Positions 1 to 7,565 of a stretch of 64,000 nt of DNA are shown here, in pieces; positions within the stretch are counted from its first letter, which is position 1; every line of letters starts with the position of its first letter. The stretch is from contig DAONTI010000008.1 in NCBI GenBank assembly GCA_035411585.1, positions 1 to 64,000 of the forward strand, in the 5' to 3' direction. The notes beneath the pieces were generated by a model that did not search any database, was not told where the DNA came from, and saw only the letters and a program-made list of their open reading frames with translations. This DNA is from MWDV01 sp002070715. GTDB taxonomy: Bacteria; Verrucomicrobiota; Verrucomicrobiia; Limisphaerales; MWDV01. The translations under genes and the position numbers were made by a program.

Positions 1-56
1 CGGACCCGGTGGCCGGCAATGATTCGGCCACGGTGGTGACGACAGTCTTGCCTTAG
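1..56 (+). CDS. C-terminal end of a DUF11-like repeat protein (partial)
   Basis: The window opens inside a plus-strand reading frame that ends with a TAG at 54-56. The visible end reads DPVAGNDSATVVTTVLP. The pattern NDSATVVTTV is typical of the last strand of DUF11/CARDB-like extracellular beta-sandwich repeats, which end in N-(N/D)-SATV-(x)-T. Such repeats usually occur in long secreted surface proteins. Only 17 codons are visible, so the call rests on this short motif. Confidence 0.5.
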   Translation, partial: DPVAGNDSATVVTTVLP

Positions 57-85
57 CCGGAACGATTCGATTGGAGTTTGGGTGG

Positions 86-127
86 AACGGGCCACTGGCC
101 CGTTCTGTCGGGCTACCAGCCCGACAG
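86..127 (+). repeat. Back-to-back double hairpin, copy A
   Basis: Two perfect hairpins abut with no spacer. The first has an 8-bp stem, AACGGGCC and GGCCCGTT, around the loop ACT (86-104). The second has a 10-bp stem, CTGTCGGGCT and AGCCCGACAG, around the loop ACC (105-127). Copy B at 178-219 is the same design in inverted orientation with different stem bases. It resembles a REP/BIME-type dispersed palindrome. Confidence 0.75.
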
Positions 128-177
128 CTGAACGCAAAGAGTGCGAACCAAATGGTGTGCGATCTCCGTGCGCTCGG

Positions 178-219
178 CTGGGCGGCAGGTTGCCGCCCAG
201 AACGGCCAAGTTGGCCGTT
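178..219 (-). repeat. Back-to-back double hairpin, copy B (inverted)
   Basis: A 10-bp stem, CTGGGCGGCA and TGCCGCCCAG with loop GGT (178-200), abuts an 8-bp stem, AACGGCCA and TGGCCGTT with loop AGT (201-219). Read on the minus strand, the order and loops (ACT then ACC) equal those of copy A. The stem bases differ but every pair is kept. Confidence 0.75.
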
Positions 220-280
220 GCACCTGGATCAACTGCATCGTTCCGGCTTAGCCGTGTCTATGCAGTTGCGCGTGCAGTTC

Positions 281-327
281 CCCCTCACCCTGGCCCTCTC
301 CCACAGGGAGGGGGACGGGGTGAGGGG
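281..327. repeat. Palindromic G/C-run repeat
   Basis: The outer arms CCCCTCACCC (281-290) and GGGTGAGGGG (318-327) are perfectly complementary, and the interior is also largely self-complementary. Repeats of this form (CCCTCACC...GGTGAGGG) are common intergenic palindromes in many GC-rich bacteria. No coding function is seen. Confidence 0.65.
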
Positions 328-372
328 CTGCCGGTGAAGACATCGCCACATGTTTGAGGGAAACGCTCCAGA

Positions 373-499
373 ACTGTGGCCGTGGCTGGAGCGCGGGCTT
401 TAGCCCGCTTCCGCGTAATTGTGCCTGCGGGCATTGAAGCGGCGAAACGCCGCACTCTTCGGGCAAAGGTAAATCGGCCACCGTTTGAGTTGATTTGCC
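373..499 (+). repeat. 127-bp dispersed repeat, copy 1
   Basis: This stretch matches 40114-40240 along its whole length with scattered substitutions. It starts near ACTGTGGCCGTGG and ends near ATCGGCCACCG...TTGATTTGC. It contains two short inverted repeats, GCGGGCT/AGCCCGC and GCGGCG/CGCCGC. It lies between the DUF11-like gene end and the ilvB terminator. Confidence 0.85.
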
Positions 500-501
500 C
501 T

Positions 502-537
502 AAAAAACCCTCACCCGCCAGGCGGCTGGTGAGGGTT
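502..537 (-). terminator. Intrinsic terminator of ilvB
   Basis: Read on the minus strand, the stem AACCCTCACC pairs with GGTGAGGGTT and is followed by a run of six T. It lies 36 bp past the ilvB stop codon. It implies that ilvB ends its transcript here, with no ilvN or ilvC directly downstream. Confidence 0.85.
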
Positions 538-572
538 GACTGATGTTGCCGCGCCGACGCGGGCGCGCGGCG

Positions 573-2441
573 TTATTGCCAAATCATATCCGCCACCGTC
601 TGGCCGCCGGGGATGAACGGCAGCACGTGTTCGGTATAGGGCACGATCACGTCGAGCACGTAAGGTTCGTCCGCGTCGAGCATGCGCTGCATGGCGGCCC
701 GCAGGTCTTTGCGGAACATCACCCGCTCGCATTTGACCCCGAAACTCGCGCACATGGCCACGTAGTCGGGATAGATTTGTTTCTCGTTTTGGGGGTCGCC
801 CAGATAGGTGTGGCCGCGGATGCCGCCGTAAAAGCGGTCTTCCCATTGCATCACCATGCCGAGGTATTGGTTGTTCAGGATGATGACCTTGGCGGCGATT
901 TTCTCGATGTGCGCCGTGGCCAGTTCCTGCACGTTCATCAGGAACGAACCATCGCCGTCAATGTCCACCACCTGTTTGTCCGGGCAGGCCACCTTGACCC
1001 CCAGGGCGGCCGGATAACCGAACCCCATGGCGCCCAGGCCGCCGCTGGTGATAAACTGCCGGGGATGCTTGTATTTGTAATGCTGGCCGGCCCACATCTG
1101 GTGCTGGCCCACGCCGGTGGTGATGATGGCCTCGCCCCGGGTCAGTTCGTGGAGCAGTTCCACCACCATCTGTTGCAGGATGACCTCGTTTTCCCGGCCT
1201 TGCAGGTGGGTCCGCATGTGCTGGGATTCCATCACTTCCTCGGTGACCTCGTAGCCAAACGGCGCCTTGGCTTTCCATTCCTCGATGGTCCGGTGCCAGG
1301 CGTCGAATTTCTTCTGGAGGGGGCGTTTGCGCAGCATGGCGTTGAGCCGGCTCAACGCGTACCGGATGTCGCTATGCACCGGCAGTTGCACGCGGCGGTT
1401 TTTGTTGTGCTCCGACGTGTCAATATCCACGTGGACAATGGTGCCGTGCTCGCAGAATTTATCGGTCCGGCCGGTCACGCGGTCATCAAACCGCACACCA
1501 AAGGCCAGCAACAGATCCGCCCCGTCCTTCACTTTGACCATCGGCTCGTTGACATGTTTGCGGTGCTTGAACTCGCCGTTGACCGCCCAATTGGCGAAGG
1601 CTGCGCCGTGCATGCCGAGCCAGCGCAACGAGAGGGGGTCATCCTCGGGAAACGCGCCAATCCCCATGAGGGTCGTCGTCACCGGAATGCCCGTGCGCCG
1701 CACGAACTCGCGCAGTTCCTCCGCGGCCCCGGCCGCGATGATGCCGCCGCCGCAGTATAACACCGGGCGCTCGGCTTTTTCGATCAAGCCGATGATCTCA
1801 TTCAACTCCAGTTCGCTCGCCTGGGGGGCGGCGTGGTAGCCCCGTAGCGTGACTTCCGTGGAAAACACGGGTTGGGTGCGGGCTTGCTGCACGTTTTTGG
1901 GCAGATCAATCACCACCGGCCCGGGGCGCCCCGTTTGCGCCAGATGAAACGCCTCCCGCACGGTGCGGGTGATGTCGTTCACATCGGTCACCAGGTAACT
2001 ATGCTTCACGATCGGCAGCGTGATGCCGAACATGTCGGTTTCCTGAAAAGCGTTTTTGCCGATCATGTTCGTGGTCACCTGCCCGGTGATGGCGATCAAC
2101 GGCACCGAATCCATGTAGGCGTCGGCAATGCCGGTGACGAGATTGGTGGCGCCCGGTCCGCTGGTGGTCATGCACACGCCCGCCTTGCCGGTGGCCCGGG
2201 CGTACCCGCCCGCCGCGAAGGCGCCGCCCTGTTCGTGCCGGGGCAGGATCGTGCGGATCTTCTTCGACCGGGTCAGGGCTTGATGGACTTCCATGCTCGC
2301 GCCGCCGGGATAGGCGAAAATCGTGTCCACGCCCTCGCGCTCCAAGGCGGCCACGAGGATTTCACTGCCGCTCATGGTGCGGCCCACCTCGGCGCGTTTG
2401 CGGGCCGCGGTTTTTTTCTTCGTTTCAGTTGCTTTGTTCAT
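573..2441 (-). CDS. ilvB: Acetolactate synthase large subunit
   Basis: This 622-residue thiamine-diphosphate enzyme condenses two pyruvates, or pyruvate and 2-oxobutyrate, in the first step of valine, leucine and isoleucine synthesis. The ThDP-binding start reads FAYPGGASMEVHQAL, followed by PRHEQGGAFAAGGYARATG and SGPGATNLVTGIAD. The C-terminal ThDP/Mg motif is GDGSFLMNVQE. The start MNKATETKKK at 2441 is chosen because the upstream in-frame extension runs into the attenuator. The sequence is closer to the plant and cyanobacterial type (FAYPGGASME) than to many bacterial enzymes. It also carries an unusual extra segment of about 16 residues (NGEFKHRKHVNEPMVKV) just before LLLAFGVRFDDR. No regulatory subunit gene lies next to it. 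Confidence 0.95.
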   Translation of the reverse strand: MNKATETKKKTAARKRAEVGRTMSGSEILVAALEREGVDTIFAYPGGASMEVHQALTRSKKIRTILPRHEQGGAFAAGGYARATGKAGVCMTTSGPGATNLVTGIADAYMDSVPLIAITGQVTTNMIGKNAFQETDMFGITLPIVKHSYLVTDVNDITRTVREAFHLAQTGRPGPVVIDLPKNVQQARTQPVFSTEVTLRGYHAAPQASELELNEIIGLIEKAERPVLYCGGGIIAAGAAEELREFVRRTGIPVTTTLMGIGAFPEDDPLSLRWLGMHGAAFANWAVNGEFKHRKHVNEPMVKVKDGADLLLAFGVRFDDRVTGRTDKFCEHGTIVHVDIDTSEHNKNRRVQLPVHSDIRYALSRLNAMLRKRPLQKKFDAWHRTIEEWKAKAPFGYEVTEEVMESQHMRTHLQGRENEVILQQMVVELLHELTRGEAIITTGVGQHQMWAGQHYKYKHPRQFITSGGLGAMGFGYPAALGVKVACPDKQVVDIDGDGSFLMNVQELATAHIEKIAAKVIILNNQYLGMVMQWEDRFYGGIRGHTYLGDPQNEKQIYPDYVAMCASFGVKCERVMFRKDLRAAMQRMLDADEPYVLDVIVPYTEHVLPFIPGGQTVADMIWQ

Positions 2442-2476
2442 GTTTGCGTTTTGGGTTTGGCTGGTGTCGCGAGCCA

Positions 2477-2590
2477 AATAAAAAACCCACGACCGTCGCC
2501 AGCCGTGGGTTCTTGTCGAAATCGTGCCTAACCTCGACAAGCGCCAACGGCGTCGTCCGTAACGACGACGACGGCCAGAACGACTTGTCG
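2477..2590 (-). promoter_or_regulatory. Valine-type transcription attenuator of ilvB
   Basis: On the minus strand four segments follow one another. Segment 1, CGACAAG (2584-2590), lies inside the leader peptide just before its Val codons. Segment 2, CTTGTCGAGG (2532-2541), overlaps the leader stop region. Segment 3, TCGACAAG (2512-2519), follows. A terminator hairpin, AACCCACG with CGTGGGTT (2484-2511), ends in a T-rich run (2477-2485). Segment 2 can pair with 1 or 3. The 2:3 pairing can extend imperfectly through GTTGG with CCCAC into the terminator arm, so the two forms compete. This is the classic layout of amino-acid attenuators. Confidence 0.8.
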
Positions 2591-2605
2591 GGTATTCACT
2601 AACAT
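2528..2605 (-). CDS. Valine-rich leader peptide of ilvB
   Basis: A 25-codon frame starts at ATG 2605 and stops at 2528. It begins MLVNTRQ, continues VVLAVVVVTDDAV and ends GACRG. Six of eight residues in the central run are valine and one is leucine, as in known ilvB/ilvG leader peptides. It stops 17 bp before the terminator hairpin, at the position needed for ribosome-controlled attenuation. There is no Shine-Dalgarno sequence, and the predicted transcription start lies within a few bases of the ATG, so the peptide is probably read from a leaderless mRNA. Confidence 0.75.
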   Translation of the reverse strand: MLVNTRQVVLAVVVVTDDAVGACRG

Positions 2606-2614
2606 CACGGGAGG

Positions 2615-2643
2615 AACGTAGGGGCGGGGTTTGCCCGGGTCAA
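2615..2643 (-). promoter_or_regulatory. Predicted ilvB promoter
   Basis: On the minus strand TTGACC (2638-2643) is separated by 17 bp from TACGTT (2615-2620). The -35 box is near consensus and the -10 box is weak. The expected start site, about 2607-2609, puts the leader-peptide ATG (2605) at the very 5' end of the transcript. Confidence 0.55.
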
Positions 2644-2786
2644 GTGGATTTTCCATGAAAAATTGAGCCGCATCCGGGGTTTGCCGGAGGCCGGCGGCGC
2701 CCCGGTTCCTCCACTGCGCCGGGCTTGGCATGATTCTCCGCCAGAGTTTCTGCCCCGCCAGGCATCGGCCCGAGCCAGCGGACCGG

Positions 2787-4724
2787 TCAACGCCGCACCA
2801 CCCGTTCTCCCGCCAGCGCCAACGCGTCGGGAAGATCCCACACCTGCAGCACGTTTAGATAGTCGGGCCCGTCCCGATGCGATTGGGGCAGGTCGGTCAA
2901 CTGCAGCGCCGCCACCGTGGGTTCGAACAGTCCGGCATAAAGCGCGTTGACCGCCATGAACCCGCGGGCGCGGATTTCGAGGGGCAGGGATTTGAATTTT
3001 GGCGTTGCCTGCCATACCTGGACCGCCCGGCGAATATCCCACACGCGCATCCCCTCCAACGTCTGTCCCAGCAACATGAACCGCCGGCGGATTTGAATTT
3101 GCCGCTTCGCGTTGCCGGTCCAGGTGGTCGGGCCAATCCCCCGGGGCGGAAGAAAAATCCGCACCGTTTTTTCCGCCAACATTTCCGCCCGCAACGCCTC
3201 CGTGGCCGCGTTCGGCACGCCGCCGCCCAGCGCGGGCACGGCAGCGAGCAGGTTGGTCCACCCGGCCTCATCCAACACCGTGAGCACGGCGTGTTCCGGG
3301 CGCCGGATTTTGGGATGTTGTAGCACGTACAACGGCAGCCGGATTCCCGGTTGACTCTCCCATTCGGCCACCTGCAACCGCAGCCCGGCGGTTTCCAATC
3401 GCGCGGACAGCTCCAACGGAACCGGGGAGGTTTCCTCCGGCCAGCCGGCAAACACCTTGGCACGCAACGCGGCCAGCACCGCCTCGCGCGAGCGCCCCGG
3501 CGCGGAGGAGGGCGGTGGGCCAAAGGTTTCGTGAATCCGGGTGTTGATGGCATCGGCGGGGAGGGTGTCAAACACTTTGAGCTGCGCGGGCGAAAAGAGT
3601 TTGGTGGCGGCCATCTCGATGAGCGGTTGCTCCGCTTTGAGCCAGCGATTGAACCAGCGGAACGCCGGCACTTGCAGGTCTTGCGTATCGGCGTGCGGCC
3701 CTTCCGTGATCAACAACCCCAGGCGCGCGGTTTGCCCATAAAGTTGATAGATCCGCCGGACCTGGGCATGCGTGCGGATCACCCCGTCGAGCGGAAAAAT
3801 GTTGTCCTTGTCCGAATTGCTGAAGAGCAGCGGCCGCGGGGCAATCAGGGCGGCCATCAGCGGGAAATCCCAGCGATAGGTGTTCACAAAAAACATACAG
3901 TCGCAATGCCCCTCCACACATCCGTCCACGACTTGGTTTTGCAAATCCGTGATGCCGGCCACCGGGACGACGACTTTGACGCGGTCATCCAGCGCCGCCA
4001 CCGTCCAACTGTAGGCGCCGCCGCCCGAACGACCCGTCATGCCGAGCCGTTCCCGGTCCACTTCGGACCGGGAACACAGATAATCCAGCGCCCGGATGCC
4101 AAACCACGCCTCGACTCCCGCCGGCGTGTAGCCGCGCGCGTTCCACCACCACATCCCCTCGCGATAAGTGCCGTGGTGCAATCCTTCAATCTCGCCGAGC
4201 TGCAACGTGTCAATGGTCAGGCATACGTAGCCGTTGCGCGCGAACCACGCGCCGTGATGTTGATACCCGGTCTTGTTCCCGTAGCTGATGCCGTTCGTGG
4301 CCTGTCGGGAGTGTCCGCACACATACAGAATCGCCGGCAACGGCTTTTCCACCACCGGGGGACGATACAAATTGGCGGTGACATAAAGCCGCGGCGAAGC
4401 CTGAAAATACAGCTTCTCAACGACCAACCCCTCGTGCTCGAGTTTACCGGTGATGACCGGTTGCAAATCCGTCCGCTCCGGCAAAGGCCACAAGCCGAGC
4501 ATCTCCTGCAACTGACGGCGATACTCCCCGCGTTTCGCCTGCCAATCGTCGAGGGTTTGAATATCCGCCAGACAACGCCGGGCGAGCGCCGCGGTTTCCG
4601 CGCGGAAATAGGCGTCCAACATTTGGTCGCCGGGCGGGAGGGGCGGCCCGGGTTGGGACGTCGCGGCCGAAGCGAAGAGCAGGTTTGCAAAAGTCATAAG
4701 CGCCAGGAACGGAAGCGTTCGCAT
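2787..4724 (-). CDS. Secreted alpha/beta-hydrolase, acetyl xylan esterase-like
   Basis: The product has 645 residues from the start MRTLPFLALMTFANLLF, which gives a signal peptide ending near ASAATSQ. Longer in-frame starts were rejected because they lack a signal. The hydrolase fold shows ILYVCGHSRQ (oxyanion region), the nucleophile elbow GMTGRSGGGAY, an acidic region IAPRPLLFSNSDKDNIFP and the likely catalytic His in TEGPHADTQ. This pattern fits the large AXE1/dienelactone-hydrolase-like esterases of plant-polymer degraders. The C-terminal 200 residues look like a second, degraded esterase-like half. It is divergent from the DUF1080 gene at 4918. The substrate is unknown. Confidence 0.7.
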   Translation of the reverse strand: MRTLPFLALMTFANLLFASAATSQPGPPLPPGDQMLDAYFRAETAALARRCLADIQTLDDWQAKRGEYRRQLQEMLGLWPLPERTDLQPVITGKLEHEGLVVEKLYFQASPRLYVTANLYRPPVVEKPLPAILYVCGHSRQATNGISYGNKTGYQHHGAWFARNGYVCLTIDTLQLGEIEGLHHGTYREGMWWWNARGYTPAGVEAWFGIRALDYLCSRSEVDRERLGMTGRSGGGAYSWTVAALDDRVKVVVPVAGITDLQNQVVDGCVEGHCDCMFFVNTYRWDFPLMAALIAPRPLLFSNSDKDNIFPLDGVIRTHAQVRRIYQLYGQTARLGLLITEGPHADTQDLQVPAFRWFNRWLKAEQPLIEMAATKLFSPAQLKVFDTLPADAINTRIHETFGPPPSSAPGRSREAVLAALRAKVFAGWPEETSPVPLELSARLETAGLRLQVAEWESQPGIRLPLYVLQHPKIRRPEHAVLTVLDEAGWTNLLAAVPALGGGVPNAATEALRAEMLAEKTVRIFLPPRGIGPTTWTGNAKRQIQIRRRFMLLGQTLEGMRVWDIRRAVQVWQATPKFKSLPLEIRARGFMAVNALYAGLFEPTVAALQLTDLPQSHRDGPDYLNVLQVWDLPDALALAGERVVRR

Positions 4725-4917
4725 GGCGGGAGCATGTTGAGCCGCTCGTTCCGAAGCAAGATTTATGGCCACGGCCACGCCGAGTCCCAAAAGCTGGCGT
4801 GTCTTTGATGCCGGGGTTGCGCGCGGTTTCACGACAGAGAAAACTCGAGTGCCGAAGCAACGGACGCCGCCTGCAATCCCCTTGTCGCCCTGACGGCTTG
4901 TGTTACTCTCCGGGGCG

Positions 4918-5976
4918 ATGCGACATTTTCCACTGGTGATTTTGGCCGCGCTGACGCTGCCCCTTGCGGCGGCGGAACTGACGTTTGATTTCAGCAAGTT
5001 CCCGCCGGATAAATCCCCGCCCGGATTTCGCGCCCTCCTCGCCGGCGAAGGCCGCCCGCCCGACTGGCGGATTGTCCTGGACGAGGTGCCGCCGTTGTTG
5101 GCGCCGCTCAGCGGCAAAGCGCCGGTCGTCACCCGTCGCGCCGTGCTGGCTCAACTCTCCCAAGACCCCACCGACGAACATTTTCCCCTCCTGGTTTACG
5201 AGGGCGAAACGTTCACGGACTTTACGCTGACCACGCGTTTCAAGGTCGTGCGCGGCACGCGCGATCAGATGGCGGGCGTGGTGTTCCGGCTCAAGGATGA
5301 ACGCAATTTTTACGTCGTTCGAGCCAGTGTGTTCGACAACACGTTTCGCTTTTACAAGGTGGTGGATGGCCAGCGCAGCGCGCCCATCGGGCCGCCGATT
5401 GAAATTCCCGCCGGGACCTGGCACGAGTTGCAGGTCGAATGCAAGGGCACCCAAATCCGCTGCCAACTCAACGGGCGGGAGGTCATCCCCCCGCTGGGCG
5501 ACACCTCCTTCGCGCGCGGACGCATCGGGTTTTGGACCAAATCCGATTCCGTCGGTTATTTCGCGGACACGCGCATCACCTATACGGCGGCGGAAATGCT
5601 GGCGCAAAAGCTGGTGCGCGATGCGCTGACCAAATACCCGCGCCTGCGAGGGTTGAAGATTCACGCCATCCATGGCGACGTGGCGTTGCCGCGAGTGGTG
5701 GCCAGCCGGGACGCGGCCGACGTGGGGAAGACTGGCGGGACCACCGAAATGGCGGTCATCAAGGAAGGCACGCCGTATTACGTCAAAGAAAAAGACCGCA
5801 AAAACGTGTCCGTCATCCTGCCGTTGCGCGATCGTAACGGCGACCCCATTGCCGCCGTGCGCGTCACGATGGAATCCTTCACCGGCCAGACCCAGCAAAA
5901 CGCGCTGGTCCGGGCGTTGCCCATTGTGAAACAGATGCAGGCCAGCGTGACCACCCTGGAGGATTTGCTTCAATGA
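4918..5976 (+). CDS. Secreted DUF1080-like (laminin-G/GH16-fold) protein
   Basis: The product has 352 residues. The start at MRHFPLVILAALTLPLAAAE gives a clean signal peptide; a start six codons earlier is possible. Residues about 80-230 form a concanavalin-like beta-sandwich (FTDFTLTTRFKVV, GVVFRLKDERNFYVVRAS, GRIGFWTKSDSVGYFAD), as in DUF1080/3-keto-disaccharide hydrolase domains. The C-terminal 110 residues (RLRGLKIHAIHGDVALPRVV, VILPLRDRNGDPIAAVRV) resemble a small ligand-sensing fold. The stop overlaps the start of the M16 peptidase gene by 4 bp (ATGA), so the two are translationally coupled. Confidence 0.65.
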   Translation: MRHFPLVILAALTLPLAAAELTFDFSKFPPDKSPPGFRALLAGEGRPPDWRIVLDEVPPLLAPLSGKAPVVTRRAVLAQLSQDPTDEHFPLLVYEGETFTDFTLTTRFKVVRGTRDQMAGVVFRLKDERNFYVVRASVFDNTFRFYKVVDGQRSAPIGPPIEIPAGTWHELQVECKGTQIRCQLNGREVIPPLGDTSFARGRIGFWTKSDSVGYFADTRITYTAAEMLAQKLVRDALTKYPRLRGLKIHAIHGDVALPRVVASRDAADVGKTGGTTEMAVIKEGTPYYVKEKDRKNVSVILPLRDRNGDPIAAVRVTMESFTGQTQQNALVRALPIVKQMQASVTTLEDLLQ

Positions 5977-7565
5977 CCGCCTTGCCGCGCAGGTTCGATG
6001 GGCGCCGGTTACTCCGGTGGACAAAACAAGCCGGGCGAAACTGGGGCTGGCTGGCGCTGGGCGGGTGGCTTATCGCGCTTCCGCCACTCGAGGCCCAACA
6101 GGTGCCCGTCCAGGAACACATTCTCTCCAACGGCATGCGGATGCTGCTGGTCGAGCGGCGGGATGAACCCGCGATTGCAGGCGGTTGGGTGGCGCACGTG
6201 GGCAGCGCCAACGAGCGACCCGGGATCACCGGCATCACCCATCTGTTCGAGCACATGATGTTCAAAGGCACGCCCACGCTCGGCACGCGGGATGCCCGGC
6301 GCGATTTGGAACTCATTGCCGAACAGGAACGGGTGCGCGACTTGATGCGCACGGAGGAATCCCGGATGCGCGCGGCCTGGCGGCGGGGGGAGATTGACGA
6401 TTTGGAAAAACCGGAGAACCACACGCCGCGCTGGCGGGAACTGGCGGCGGCGTTTCAACAACTCGTGGAGGAACAGCGGCAACTGCTCGTCCCGAACGAG
6501 TTTGACCGCGTGTACACCACCGCCGGCGCGTCGGGCATGAACGCCTTCACCAGCGAGGACATGACCGCCTACTTCATCACCGTGCCGGCCAACAAACTTG
6601 AGCTGTGGATGTGGATGGAATCCGAGCGTCTGTTCCGTCCGGTGTTTCGCGAGTTTTACGCCGAGCGCGACGTGGTGTTTGAGGAACGTCGGCTGCGCAC
6701 CGAAGCCACGCCCTTGGGGAAATTCGAGGAAAGCTTCAACGCGCTGATCTGGGCGTCGCATCCCTACGGGTGGCCGGTGGTCGGCTGGCCGTCGGATATT
6801 CCGGCGATTTCCCAAGCGCAGGCGGATGCGTTTTACGCCACGTATTATTTCCCACAGAACATCACGCTGGTCTTGGTGGGGGATTTTGCGGCCACGAATG
6901 CCGTGGCGTTGGCGGAGCATTATTTCGGGCGCATCCGGCGCGGCACCAACCCGCCGCCGGACGTGGTGACGCTGGAAATCAAACCGGTGGCGGAAAAACG
7001 GATGTACGCCGAGGCCGAGGCGAATCCCCAAGTGGACATCGTCTGGCACACCGTGCCGTTCGGCCATCGCGACGCGTATCCGCTCAAGATATTCGCCCAA
7101 CTGCTCGCCACGCGGACCGGGCGGTTGTACAAGGGGCTGGTGTTGGGCCGCGAAGTGGCCACGCAGGTTTACGCGGACCAGATTTCGCGCAAATGGGCGG
7201 GTCTGTTCAACGCAGGCGGCGAGGCGCGCGAAGGACACACGCCGGCGGAAGTCGAGCAGGCCATTTACGACGAAATCGCGATCCTGCAGGAGCAGGACCC
7301 GCCAGCGGAGGAATTGCAGAAGGTCAAAAATAATTTTGCCGCCGCCGAATACCGGCGGCTCACGTCCAATAACTCCATCCTCATGCAACTGCTGATCCTG
7401 GATGGCTTGGGCGACTGGCGGGAAATCAACCATGCCGGTCCGAAATACCAGGCGGTCACCGCCGACGACGTGCGACGCGTGGCAAAGCAATATTTTACCA
7501 AGGAAAACCGTTCGGTGGCCACCTACACCCGCAAACCCGCCGCCGTACCCGTCGCTGTCCCGTGA
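5973..7565 (+). CDS. M16 family zinc metallopeptidase, catalytic member
   Basis: This 530-residue pitrilysin-like protease has the inverted zinc motif H90-L-F-E93-H94 and a downstream acidic segment, ERDVVFEERR, that supplies the third zinc ligand. A hydrophobic stretch near residues 24-40 suggests an exported protein. Between the zinc motif and NAFTSEDMTAYF sits a charged helical insertion of about 85 residues, found in one branch of bacterial M16 proteins. The ATG overlaps the upstream stop, and the gene overlaps the next M16 gene by 4 bp. The pair probably forms a two-subunit peptidase at the cell envelope. Confidence 0.9.
   Translation: MTALPRRFDGRRLLRWTKQAGRNWGWLALGGWLIALPPLEAQQVPVQEHILSNGMRMLLVERRDEPAIAGGWVAHVGSANERPGITGITHLFEHMMFKGTPTLGTRDARRDLELIAEQERVRDLMRTEESRMRAAWRRGEIDDLEKPENHTPRWRELAAAFQQLVEEQRQLLVPNEFDRVYTTAGASGMNAFTSEDMTAYFITVPANKLELWMWMESERLFRPVFREFYAERDVVFEERRLRTEATPLGKFEESFNALIWASHPYGWPVVGWPSDIPAISQAQADAFYATYYFPQNITLVLVGDFAATNAVALAEHYFGRIRRGTNPPPDVVTLEIKPVAEKRMYAEAEANPQVDIVWHTVPFGHRDAYPLKIFAQLLATRTGRLYKGLVLGREVATQVYADQISRKWAGLFNAGGEAREGHTPAEVEQAIYDEIAILQEQDPPAEELQKVKNNFAAAEYRRLTSNNSILMQLLILDGLGDWREINHAGPKYQAVTADDVRRVAKQYFTKENRSVATYTRKPAAVPVAVP

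Noticed and set aside
86..500. Possible CRISPR array or tRNA in the repeat-rich spacer
   Set aside because: Hairpins are not evenly spaced direct repeats with unique spacers, and no cloverleaf can be folded.
543..1760. A 405-codon plus-strand frame over ilvB
   Set aside because: It is His/Arg/Gly-rich shadow coding opposite a canonical acetolactate synthase.
3351..4808. A 485-codon plus-strand frame opposite the esterase
   Set aside because: It has shadow composition and no family motif, while the opposite strand carries a signal peptide and hydrolase elbow.
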